From assembly GCA_028023455.1 (NCBI GenBank), contig JAQFVV010012537.1, forward strand, positions 494,001 through 558,000: 64,000 bases of DNA, in the 5' to 3' direction. Position 1 is the stretch's first letter. Each line of letters opens with the position of its first letter. This document shows, one piece after another, positions 24,362 to 35,754 of this stretch. The notes beneath the pieces were generated by a model that worked only from the letters and a program-made list of their open reading frames with translations, was not told the DNA's origin and did not search any database. Source of the DNA: Epiperipatus broadwayi. Taxonomy: Eukaryota; Onychophora; Udeonychophora; Euonychophora; Peripatidae. The position numbers and the translations under genes are program-made.

Positions 24362-27061
24362 TGTAACGGTAAGAAAAGTAGAGCTGCTCTAACCTAACCT
24401 AGAGATGCAGATAGAAGAGGTTCGAACCTCATCTACTCCTCTAGATTGCTACTAAATGACTTACTCCTCAAACCTCACTGCCCAGTGGTCAGGGAGAGAA
24501 GAGACCACGAAAAGGAATTTTACATATATAATGATCAGATGTACATACGTATGTCACAAAAGAAAAACAATACTAAATGGTTTTATTTATAGTGAATGAA
24601 AGATAAGAGAAAATTTTATTATTGACATTAAAATAATTCACACAATGCTTTATTAATAGTGTCGCAAGCTATTTTCACTGCAACTGGATAGACATATATG
24701 AAAGATCCATTGATCGTAATGATAAGAACAGACAAAATTTTACGTTATAATTTCTTCTTTAAAATATTCCAGCCAATGGAAGTGTTACGTAAAAGAATTC
24801 AAGAGAGAAAGACATGATTCATTAACTCTGTGGTTAGAGAATATAGAAATAAATAGGTGGTCAAACTCAACTAAACACTTTGGACAGGTTTAAATCACAG
24901 CCCTATGATTTAGGAAAAATGATAAAGTGACCCCAGCAGGAATTTCCAGTCATAATTGAAACATTTCTATGAGATTTTGAGAAAGATTTCCTAATAAATA
25001 TAAACATTACAAGCATAAAGCAGTGAAACCTTAGGTTGTGTTTTAATATTATTTTTATGCTGGTCTGGTTTAATTTTAGATTTGGGGTAGTTTTGATTTT
25101 AATAAATATAAATATACAAGACCATGCACAAAGGCGAGAGCATATAGTGGGCTGTGAGGCTCGAGACATAACAGTTACCAAGAGGTTAACACCAGACCGG
25201 ATAGCTCTCCATCTCTAAACTAGGTTAGAGAGAAAAATGGAACCCGTTCGCTAAACGCGTGACCCGGATTCAGGATCGGAGTTTTTGTTGCTTATGTCCA
25301 GTTACGTACATTGAAAGGACTAAGATCGACATGAGATCCAGAACAATTTATTTGTTTTTCAGAAGGTCCGAATATAGGTATGTTAACCTAAGCAAACTTG
25401 GCAAAAGAAGCACTGTAACATATGCTGAGCGGTCCAGTAGATCACCCGAGACATGATGCCATATAAATACGGTCAACGACCTTTAAATTTAAAAAGAAAC
25501 CCTCTGCAAAATATAAATATATTAGGAAAGCTCAACTATCACTGAAAATCCACAGAAAAATAGTAACTTTACCTTTATAAAAATTTGAATTACTAAAACA
25601 AAACAAGTGGGCGGATATTTTATTGGTTTAGTTCAAGTTTAACCGACCAACACTGAGCCAATGCTATTTAACAATTTTTAATACATATTGTCAAAATGTA
25701 CTCTCTTATTACTAAAATATAAATTCGAACGTCTTATTTCACGCTCTTCAAAATATAACTTTAAATTTGTAACCCTTCATTGATTAAAATATAATGGCAT
25801 TTGATAAGGATCTTTCTTTTACATATATATAAAAAAACTAAGTTAAAGTTTGGAAAGTTTTATAATAGAATATTTAGCAATTTAAATCTTGATTTTAAAA
25901 TAGAGTTTTGCACTTTGTATGATTTGCTTCCTTTTCTTTCTAAATAAATATTTATATAAAATAAATAACTTAAGTGCGGGAGTATAATGGCGGAAAGTTA
26001 AACAAAGCATTTTTCAATTAAATTAATAAGAATTATCACCGCCATTATATGTAATAACCCTACCACCCATTAAAGTATATATATAAAAAAAAAAAGAAAG
26101 CAATTAATGAAATATAATTTCACAAGACTCGAATACATAGATTTAAAGAAAACATATATATAGAAAAGCATAAATATAGATTGAATTTGCAAATTACAAA
26201 GATATTTTAATAATTTATGGGAACGTTACTGGTAACTAGATGGGTGGGTCAAAATGAGTTCCTTTGATGTTTCCCGCAGGTCTTCTCGGTTCTTCAAATT
26301 TGTTTTTTCCATGTTTTTGAGGGCAGATTTTTACGGATACAGGGCAGATACTTTAGTTCTCTGGCTGGCTTACATGATTACGACTCCAGCCTCAGGAACA
26401 GCTCAGGAGAGCGAAGGCAAAGAAGTAACCCCTGCATTTTTGCAGAGCATCAAATTTCTGGATTTTTTATTTATATGCTGAAAGAATAGAGTGCAGCATG
26501 AAGTAAGTACAGCAAGCAAGAGTTCGCTATATTGTCCAATCTTTCAGCAAAATTTCTTCCAACAAAATTCTTAAGATTTCTCTCTAACCTTCAGCACAGG
26601 TTACCCGCAAGCATAAGATCCAGAACAAAAGAAAAGTTCTTTATTTATACCCTTTTTTCCATTATGTTTTTAATCTGCTAATTAGTAGCGAATCATGCCT
26701 GTTGTTTCAAATTTTTCCTGTTATCTATTATATTATCTAACTCAGAAAAATGTTTTATTAATTAAATTCCTTTTCCTAATGGATTCTATTTAATTACGAA
26801 AATTTTTATCTTATCGAATTCTACCAAATATATTTTAAAAATAGTTGCAAATATAATTTCAACTTTCTATATTTTATTTTATTAAATCTTTTCTCTTTAA
26901 CACAATTCCTTCTTTAATTTAGGAAATTATTTGAGAAAACGATAAATTTAGTTTGAAAAAGAAATATACATTCACTGTGGTTGGACTTAGGGTCTTAGTT
27001 AGTCCACAGTGAATGGTGAAGCCAGCATATATATATTTATATATATATATATATATGCACA
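24362..27061 (-). repeat. LTR A (left)
   Basis: 2.7 kb. It carries an extra segment of about 107 bp at about 25005-25111, flanked by a 12-bp direct repeat AATAAATATAAA, that LTRs B and C lack. A TATAAATAA box on the minus strand lies at 26641-26649. An inverted pair CATTCACTGTGG/CCACAGTGAATG is at 26969-27015. It ends in a (TA)n tract and GCACA. Short plus-strand frames inside it (25259-25456, 26254-26481) are antisense to the element and probably spurious. Confidence 0.88.
26641..26649 (-). promoter_or_regulatory. TATA box in LTR A (same in LTR B 32276-32284 and LTR C 37941-37949)
   Basis: GGGTATAAATAAAG on the element's coding strand, conserved in all three LTRs and about 400 bp inside the U3 edge. 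It is a plausible core promoter, inferred from sequence only. Confidence 0.45.
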
Positions 27062-27945
27062 GTTTCATATTCCTAGAACCCATTAAAAAAAAAACAAATA
27101 AAAAAAATAACTAAAGCTACGGTTTTGCAGAGAGAAACAGAGTGATCCGGAAAGAGCGCTCCTATTATACAAAATATTAGTGTATTTACATGAAATAATA
27201 CTGATATGTGCAGTTTATAAAAACAAACTGAAAGTTTATAATAATACTGATAAATAGATTATATTAATAAAAAAAACTGAAAGTTTATCATAATACTGAT
27301 ATCTAAATTATATATATATATATTAAACGAGAAGTATATAATAATATTGATTAATATATTATAACAATCCCAATATTTACAAAACATACACACACACACA
27401 TACAAAAAACTGAAAGCCTATAATATGATTTCATTGTCCATATGATGTGTCATGGTCGTACCTTGGGTTCTTGTAAAAAAATTACTTTTGAATGGAGCAC
27501 TCTATTTAAACTATTTTTTTCCAATGGACCTTCCTCTCTGGGCCTTGTTATTAGCTCTCTAAGCTGTGTCCACTTTATTACCATGTCTTCTATCAATTCT
27601 TTTGCTAGAAGTCAAGTTGAAATTCCTTATTAATGGTTCTCTGTTATTTAGCTGTTTCCCTCATGTGTTCTGATGATGAAACTGGCTCATGGTTAGATCC
27701 CTTGGTCCGTGATTTTGGTATGGGTAAATGTGGTTTCAAACCTAGAACTGTACTGCCACTTGATAAAGTAGTTTGTTTTGCCTGACCTACTGTCGTGCGT
27801 TTTGGAAATATCTCATGATCATTAAATTGATGAGTAAAACACTTGAAAACAAGGTGGGGTGTGCTCTGTTCTTCTATCCCTATTTCCATCTGGCCTTTTG
27901 TTTCATTTTCTGTTCGTTCAAGATTAGTTGGTTCCTGTATGCAGC
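27062..27945 (-). other. Unit 1 internal region after the protease
   Basis: Minus-strand frames continue for about 110 codons (27644-27976), with Thr/Pro/Lys-rich linker-like sequence, and then about 50 codons near 27465-27620 containing KWTQLRELITRPREE. No RT (no YxDD or FADD), RNase H or integrase (no HHCC or DDE) pattern is visible before the LTR. The last 400 bp are AT-rich and non-coding, with A runs near the expected polypurine tract but no clear purine tract at the LTR edge. Confidence 0.6.
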
Positions 27946-29275
27946 TTATATTGGTTGTCTCTTGGGTTTTATACATTTGTGAAAATCTAATTTGTTGTTG
28001 TAAAATGTAAACTTATTTTCCCTATAGTTTATTCCTGAGTCATGTCTTTCTAAAAAGTCCGACCATAACAGTACATCATAAATCAAGCCTGACATTATCT
28101 GAAATATATGTTTTACATTTGTTGCTCCTATCTTAATATCCAGTCCCAAACGATGTGTTCCTATGTTGGCTTTTTCTCCGTTGGCCAATATAGCATAAGA
28201 TCTCGGTGAGATCGGTAGTACATGAGTTCCTACTGCTGCATCCCACCAGTGACACTTGACTGCCAGTGTCTATTAAAGCTGTAATTGGTACATCTAACAG
28301 TGCTTTAATTGTGGGGCACTCCGAGAGTGGTGGTCTGAGATCATCTTCCAGTTCGCACATGAATGCTGATGCCACTCTTTCATTTCCCTCAATAATTTCT
28401 TCTGTTTCATCCTGCAATTCTATCTGGGGTATATAAATTATAGGACCCTTATTTTTCTGGAATTGCTGTGTGTTTTGATCATCATCATAGCAGTTCCTGA
28501 CAGCCGCCATCTGTATTTTGGGTGTGTCAATTCTTTTTCCATTGTCTGCCTGCTCTTTATTTAGGTTGCCATAATCTATAGCAGTTAGTAAGTCTACCAT
28601 CTCATCAATTCCACAGTTGCAGCAGCCCAGCATCAATTGTTGTATGTGGAGAGGCATATTGTACCTTATTGTCCGAATAATCTGCCCCTCTGATAAGTGG
28701 AAAGCAGTCAATGATTTTAACAAAGACACTTGCCACAAGAAAAACTGGGTGTGAGTTTCTCCTTTTGAAGTGCAATACTTTTCTTGAGATATATGGTGCA
28801 TTATTCCATCTTGCCTCTCTTCACTCCAAAAACTTTTAAGTAAGGCAATGTGGTAATCTGCAAATGTTACTGGTTTGTTACTTATACAGTCCCACCAATT
28901 CTGGGCAGATCCATGTAAATGATTAACTGCAACTGATAACTTTTCAGCTTCTCTGAGTTCCTGGAACATGAACAGCTCTTGTAAACTTTGCAAGTGTGCC
29001 ATGGGGTTTTCTCCTATGTCACCCCGAAAAGTTTTGATGTGGATAAATCTTGCCACCATTGGGTTGTCTGTTCTTTCCATGACTTTTATGCCTTCTTTAT
29101 TTTCACATTGAGTAGTTTCTTTTTTCACATTTTGAAGATTCTCATTTCTTGGCTGATTCTCTTGTGTCATTTTTGCTTCATTTTGTCTCTCTTCTTTCAT
29201 CTTGTTGATTTCTGCTCTATATTGTCTACATTCTTCTTTGCATTCTTCTATTTTTTGTAACATAGTTTCCATCAA
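27946..29275 (-). pseudogene. Gag-protease of array unit 1 (broken)
   Basis: The gag part (28133-29275) has a coiled-coil-like Lys/Glu-rich N-terminus, then a retrotransposon gag domain with AHLQSLQELFMF and NWWDC. A retropepsin starts at ALIDTGSQVSLV, with the catalytic D-T-G. The second half of the protease (Y-D-V-L-L, then D-F-L-E-R-H) is in another frame at 27946-28188, so the domain is frameshifted. Compared with unit 2, bases are missing near 28245 and the gag 5' end near 29300-29360 is rearranged. In this copy the LLGSDF flap-side motif reads LLWSDF. No CCHC zinc knuckle is seen. Confidence 0.82.
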
Positions 29276-30040
29276 TTTCCGTACCCATTGTGGTTCTGGT
29301 GTATCTATGTATGGTCTAAAGGGTTGGTCTCCATAACGAAGTGTGTATTTTGTTTTTGAGTCCGTGAATCCATGTCTCCTTCTGGGCTATACATATTTTC
29401 TAGAGAAATACGAATAGCTAAAAGAAAATATATAAGAAAAAAAATATTTGGTATGCTGTTGTTTTTAGTCTTTGTACTAATACTATTCTTAAAGTTTGTC
29501 TTATTTTTCTACTTTTACTTTTCAAAAATTTGCTTCACTCTCCCAACCATTCCTGCAACTGTCGTCCTTTTTTTAACCTGCCAGCTTTCTATCTATCTCT
29601 TATCCTATGCATAGTTCCTGCCCTATCCGTGTTTATTTACTTATTTACTACCCTGTTCTGTGTGTTATATATGTGACTATAACTATGTGTATTTGATATA
29701 CACTTCAATAAAATATGATTACTACTGCGGGGGGGGGGGGTAAAAATTCTACTTGAGCCCATCTTTTCTCTGCTCCTTGTTTGATCACTCTGTCTCCCTT
29801 CCTAGCAAAAGAAAGAAAAATACATTAATATCTGATTTGGTTTTAATTTTCAACCGAACTGATTGATTTCACATCTTGAAAACTGTACAACTGATAGCAA
29901 ACACAGAAAGTGCAAAAGAAATATATATAAACTTCTGTCATTCACTATATTTATTTTCAAAAAAGAAAACACACAAAAAAAATTCTTCTGATCATGAAAT
30001 TCCTATTATTATATCTCAGGGTCTATCTCTAAACAGTAAG

Positions 30041-30058
30041 GCCACACTTGGGATGCCA
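30041..30058 (-). promoter_or_regulatory. Candidate tRNA primer-binding site (also 35717-35734)
   Basis: On the element strand a TGG(C/T)(A/G)TCCCAAGTGTGG stretch starts about 20 nt inside each internal region. A PBS begins with TGG, complementary to the tRNA CCA end. The 20-nt offset from the LTR edge is larger than usual and the tRNA was not identified. Confidence 0.35.
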
Positions 30059-30078
30059 GATTATACAAAATCTAAAAC

Positions 30079-32696
30079 TGTAACGGTAAGAAAAGTAGAG
30101 CTGCTTTAACCTAACCTAGAGATGCAGATAGAAGGGGTTCGAACCTCACCTACTCCTCTAGATTGCTACTAAGCGACTTACTCCCCAAACCTCACTAGAA
30201 TTTAATCTTAATGTATGCCCGGTGGTCAGGGAGAGAAGAGACCACAAAAAGGAATTTTTACATATATAATGATCAGATGTACATACGTATGTCACAAAAG
30301 AAAAACAATACTAAGTGGTTTTATTTATAGTGAATGAAAGATAACAGAAAATTTTATTATTGACATTAAAATAATTCACACAATGCTTTATTAATAGTGT
30401 CACAGGCTATTTTCACTGCAACCGGATAGACATATATGAAAGATCCATTGATCGTAATGATAAGAACAGACAAAATTTTACGTTATAATTTCTTCTTTAA
30501 AATATTCCAGCCAATGGAAGTGTTACGTAAAAGAATTCAAGAGAGAGAGACATGATTCATTAACTCTGTGGTTGGAGAACATAGAAATAAATAGGTGGTC
30601 AAACTCAACTAAACACTTTGGACAGGTTTAAATCACAGCCCTACTTATGATTTAGGAAGAATGATAAAGTGACCCCAGCAGGAATTTCCAGCCATAATTG
30701 AAACATTTCTATGAGATTTTGAGAAAGATTTCCTAATAAATATAAATATACAAGACCATGCACAAAGGCGAGAGCATATAGTGGGCTGTGAGGCTCAAGA
30801 CATAACAGTTACCAAGAGGTTAACACAAGACCGGATAGCTCTCCGTCTCTAAACTAGGTTAGAGAGAAAAATGGAACCCGTTCGCTAAACGCGTGACCCG
30901 GATTCAGGATCGGAGTTTTTGTTGCTTATGTCCAGTTACGTACATTGAAAGGACTGAGATCGACATGAGATCCAGAACAATTTATTTGTTTTTCAGAAGG
31001 TCCGAATGTAGGTATGTTAACCTAAGCAAACTTGGCAAAAGAAGCACTGTAATATATGCTGAGCGGCCCAGTAGATCACCCAAGGCACGATGCCATATAA
31101 ATACGGTCAACGACCTTTAAATTTAAAAAAGAAACCCTCTGCAAAATATAAATATATTAGGAAAGCTCAACTATCACTGAAAATCCACAGAAAAATAGTA
31201 ACTTTACCTTTATAAAAATTTGAATTATTAAAACAAAACAAGTGGGCGGATATTTTATTGGTTTAGTTCAAGTTTAACCGACCAACACTGAGCCAATGCT
31301 ATTTAATAATTTTTAATACATATTGTCAAAATGTACTCTCTCTTATTACTAAAATATAAATGCGAACGTCTTATTTCACGCTCTTCAAAATATAACTTTA
31401 AATTTGTAACCCTTCATTGATTAAAATATAATGGCATTTGATAAGGATCTTTCTTTTACATATATATAAAAAAACTAAGTTAAAGTTTGGAAAGTTTTAT
31501 AATAGAATATTTAGCAATTTAAATCTTGATTTTAAAATAGAGTTTTGCACTTTCTATGATTTGCTTCCTTTTCTTTCTAAATAAATATTTATATAAAATA
31601 AATAACTTAAGTGCGGGAGTATAATGGCGGAAAGTTAAACGAAGCATTTTTCAATTAAATTAATAAGAATTATCACCGCCATTATATGTAATAACCCTAC
31701 CACCCATTAAAGTATATATATAAAAAAAAAGAAAGCAATTAATGAAATATAATTTCACAAGACTCGAATACATAGATTTAAAAAAAACATATATATAGAA
31801 AAGCATAAATATAGATTGAATTTGCAAATTACAAAGATATTTTAATAATTTATGGGAACGTTACTGGTAACTAGATGGGTGGGTCAAAATGAGTTCATTT
31901 GATGTTTCCCGCAGGTCTTCTCGGTTCTTCAAATTTGTTTTTTCCATGTTTTTGAGGGCAGATTTTTACGGATACAGGGCAGATACTTTAGTTCTCTGGC
32001 TGGCTTACATGATTATGACTCCAGCCTCAGGAACAGCTCAGGAGAGTGAAGGCAAAGAGGTTACCCCTGCATTTTTGCAGAGCAACACATTTCTGGATTT
32101 TTTATTTATATGCTGAAAAAATAGAGTGCAGCTTGAAGTAAGTACAGCAAGCAAGAGTTCGCTATATTGTCCAATCTTTCAGCAAAATTTCTTCCAACAA
32201 AATTCTTAAGATTTCTCTCTGACCTTCAGCACAGGTTACCCACAAGCATAAGACCCAGAACAAAAGAAAAGTTCTTTATTTATACCCTTTTTTCCATTAT
32301 GTTTTTAATCTGCTAATTAGTAGCGAATCATGCCCGTTGTTTCAAATTTTTCCTGTTATCTATTATATTATCTAACTCAGAAAAATGTTTTATTAATTAA
32401 ATTCCTTTTCCTAATGGATTCTATTTAATTACGAAAATTTTTATCTTATCGAATTCTACCAAATATATTTTAAAAATAGTTGCAAATATAATTTTAACTT
32501 TCTATATTTTATTTTATTAAATCTTTTCTCTTTAACACAATTCCTTCTTTAATTTAGGAAATTATTTGAGAAAACGATAAATTTAGTTTGAAAAAGAAAT
32601 ATACATTCACTGTGGTTGGACTTAGGGTCTTAGTTAGTCCACAGTGAATGGTGAAGCCAGCATATATATATTTATATATATATATATATATGCACA
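30079..32696 (-). repeat. LTR B (middle, shared)
   Basis: 2.6 kb, closely similar to LTRs A and C over its full length. It is preceded by the internal-region end (CTAAAAC) and followed by the internal start (GTTTCATATTCC). Its minus-strand TATAAATAA box is at 32276-32284. It serves as 5' LTR for one internal region and 3' LTR for the other. Confidence 0.9.
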
Positions 32697-33558
32697 GTTT
32701 CATATTCCTAGAACCCATTAAAAAAAAAACAAATAAAAAAAATAACTAAAGCTACGGTTTTGCAGAGAGAAACAGAGTGATCCGGAAAGAGCGCTCCTAT
32801 TATACAAAATATTAGTGTATTTACATGAAATAATACTGATATGTGCAGTTTATAAAAACAAACTGAAAGTTTATAATAATACTGATAAATAGATTATATT
32901 AATAAAAAAAACTGAAAGTTTATCATAATACTGATATCTAAATTATATATATATATATTAAACGAGAAGTATATAATAATATTGATTAATATATTATAAC
33001 AATCCCAATATTTACAAAACATACACACACACACATACAAAAAACTGAAAGCCTATAATATGATTTCATTGTCCATATGATGTGTCATGGTCGTACCTTG
33101 GGTTCTTGTAAAAAAATTACTTTTGAATGGAGCACTCTATTTAAACTATTTTTTTCCAATGGACCTTCCTCTCTGGGCCTTGTTATTAGCTCTCTAAGCT
33201 GTGTCCACTTTATTACCATGTCTTCTATCAATTCTTTTGCTAGAAGTCAAGTTGAAATTCCTTATTAATGGTTCTCTGTTATTTAGCTGTTTCCCTCATG
33301 TGTTCTGATGATGAAACTGGCTCATAGTTAGATCCCTTGGTCAGTGATTTTGGTATGGGTAAATGTGGTTTCAAACCTAGAACTGTGCTGCCACTTGATA
33401 AAGTAGTTTGTTTTGCCTGACCTGCTGTGGTGCGTTTTGGAAATATCTCATGATCATTAAATTGATGAGTAAAACACTTGAAAACAAGGTGGGGTGTGCT
33501 CTGTCCTTCTATCCCTATTTCCATCTGGCCTTTTGTTTCATTTTCTGTTCGTTCAAGA
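32697..33558 (-). other. Unit 2 internal region after the protease
   Basis: Nearly identical to the matching part of unit 1, with the same linker-like frame (33279-33524) and the same short frame with KWTQLRELITRPREE. The absence of RT and integrase in both copies shows that the source element already lacked them. Confidence 0.6.
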
Positions 33559-35080
33559 TTAGTTGGTTCCTGTATGCAGCTTATATTGGTTGTCTCTTGG
33601 GTTTTTACATTTGTGAAAATCTAACTTGTTGTTGTAAAATGTAAACTTACTTTCCCTATAGTTTATTCCTGAGTCATGTCTTTCTAAGAAGTCCGACCCT
33701 AACAGTACATCATAAATCAAGCCTGGCATTATCTGAAATATATGTTTTACATTTGTTGCTCCTATCTTAATATCCAGTCCCAAACGATGTGTTCCTATGT
33801 TGGCTTTTTCTCCATTGGCCAATATAGCATAAGATTTTCTCGGTGAGATTGGTAGTACATGAGTTCCTACTGCTGCATCCCCCCATTCTTTTCACCAGTG
33901 ACACTTGACTGCCAGTGTCTATTAAAGCTGTAATTGGGACATCTTCTAACAGTGCTTTAATTGTGGGGCACTCCGAGAGTGGTGGTCTGTGATCATCTTC
34001 CAGTTCGCACATGAATGCTGATGCCACTCTTTCATTTCCCTCAATAATTTCTTCTGTTTCATCCTGGAGTTCTATCTGGGGTATATAAATTATAGGACCC
34101 ATATTTTTCTGGAATTGCTGTGTGTTTTGATCATCATCATAGCAGTTCCTGACAGCCGCCATCTGTATTTTGGGTGTGTCAATTCTTTTTCCTTTGTCTG
34201 CATGCTCTTTATTTAGGTTGCCAAAATCTATAGCAGTTAGTAAGTCTACCATCTCATCAATTCCACAGTTGCAGCAGCCCAGCATCAATTGTTGTATGTG
34301 GAGAGGCATATTGTACCTTATTGTCCGAATAATCTGCCCCTCTGATAAGTGGAAAGCAGTCAATGATTTTAACAAAGACACTTGCCACAAGAAAAACTGG
34401 GTGTGAGTTTCTCCTTTTGAAGTGCAATACTTTTCTTGAGATATATGGTGCATTATTCCATCTTGCCTCTCTTCACTCCAAAAACTTTTAAGTAAGGCAA
34501 TGTGGTAATCTGCAAATGTTACTGGTTTGTTACTTATACAGTCCCACCAATTCTGGGCAGATCCATGTAAATGATTAACTGCAACTGATAACTTTTCAGC
34601 TTCTCTGAGTTCCTGGAACATGAACAGCTCTTGTAAACTTTGCAAGTGTGCCATGGGGTTTTCTCCTATGTCACCCCGAAAAGTTTTGATGTGGATAAAT
34701 CTTGCCACCATTGGGTTGTCTGTTCTTTCCATGACTTTTATGCCTTCTTTATTTTCAGATTGAGTAGTTTCTTTTTTCACATTTTGAAGATACTCATTTC
34801 TTGGCTGATTCTCTTGTGTCATTTTTGCTTCATTTTGTCTCTCTTCTTTCATCTTGTTGATTTCTGCTCTATATTGTCTACATTCTTCTTTGCATTCTTC
34901 TATTTTTTGTAACATAGTTTTCATCAATTTCCGTACCCATTGTGGTTCTGGTGTATCTATGTCTATGGTCCTTATAATTGGCGTTTGGTCTTCCCATAAC
35001 TTTTCTGAAAGTGACATATCTGTGTCATCTTTGTTTTTCTGTAGTCCTCGTGAATCCATGTCTCCTTCTGGGCTATACAT
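33559..35080 (-). pseudogene. Gag-protease of array unit 2 (gag intact, protease frameshifted)
   Basis: The gag frame is open for 437 codons from ATG at 35080 to 33767. Residues about 85-130 are a Lys/Glu-rich helical region, and the gag domain follows with AHLQSLQELFMF, NWWDC and an F/W-spaced helical stretch. A retropepsin begins at ALIDTGSQVSLV. The end of the protease, with VLLGSDFLERH (the hydrophobic-hydrophobic-Gly motif), is in a second frame at 33559-33822. The break falls at or near a G run about 33880. It may be a simple indel or a programmed shift; unit 1 has a different lesion nearby, which favours decay. No nucleocapsid CCHC and no RT follow. Confidence 0.85.
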
Positions 35081-35754
35081 ATTTTCTAGAGAAATACGAA
35101 TAGATAAAAGAAAATATATAAGAAAAAAATATTTGGTAAGCTGTTGTTTTTAGTCTTTGTACTAATACTATTCTTAAAGTTTGTCTTATTTGTCCACTTT
35201 TACTTTTCAAAAATTTGCTTCACTCTCCCAACCATTCCTGCAACTGTCGTTTTTTTTTTAACCTGCCAGCTTTCTATCTATCTCTTATCCTATGCATAGT
35301 TCCTGTTCTATCCGTGTTTATTTACTTATTTACTACCCTGTTCTGTGTGTTATATATGTGACTATAACTATGTGTATTTGATATACACTTCAATAAAATA
35401 TGATTACTACTGCGGGGGGGGGGAGTAAAAATTCTACTTGAGCCCATCTTTTCTCTGCTCATTGTTTGATCACTCTGTCTCCCTTCCTAGCAAAAGAAAG
35501 AAAAATACATTAATATCTGATTTGGTTTTAATTTCGATTGATTTCACATCTTGAAAACTGTACAACTGATAGCAAACACAGAAAGTGCAAAAGAAATATA
35601 TATAAACTTCTGTCATTTCACTATATTTATTTTCAAAAAAGAAAACACACAAAAAAAATTCTTCTGATCATGAAATCCCTATTATTATATCTCAGGGTCT
35701 ATCTCTAAACAGTAAGGCCACACTTGGGACACCAGATTATACAAAAAAAAAAAC

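Noticed and set aside
24410-24440. GGTTCGAACC in the LTR start, resembling a Pol III B box
   Set aside because: No A box at the right distance and no tRNA-like fold. The palindromic TTCGAA makes a chance match likely.
25259-25456. Plus-strand 65-75-codon frame in the LTRs with arginine-rich content
   Set aside because: It varies in its stop position among copies, is shared by descent of the LTR and has no recognisable domain.
26254-26481. 75-codon plus-strand frame repeated in all three LTRs (also 31889-32116 and 37554-37781)
   Set aside because: It is antisense to the element. The differences among the three copies are mostly amino-acid changing, so there is no sign of protein selection; it is shared only because the LTRs are recent copies.
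28988-29260. Phe/Ser/Cys-rich 90-codon plus-strand frame, repeated at 34640-34912
   Set aside because: It is the shadow of the Lys/Glu-rich gag N-terminus on the opposite strand.
29730-29745. Poly-G run inside both array units (also near 35415)
   Set aside because: A homopolymer in a non-coding leader with different length in the two copies; most likely slippage, not a functional site.
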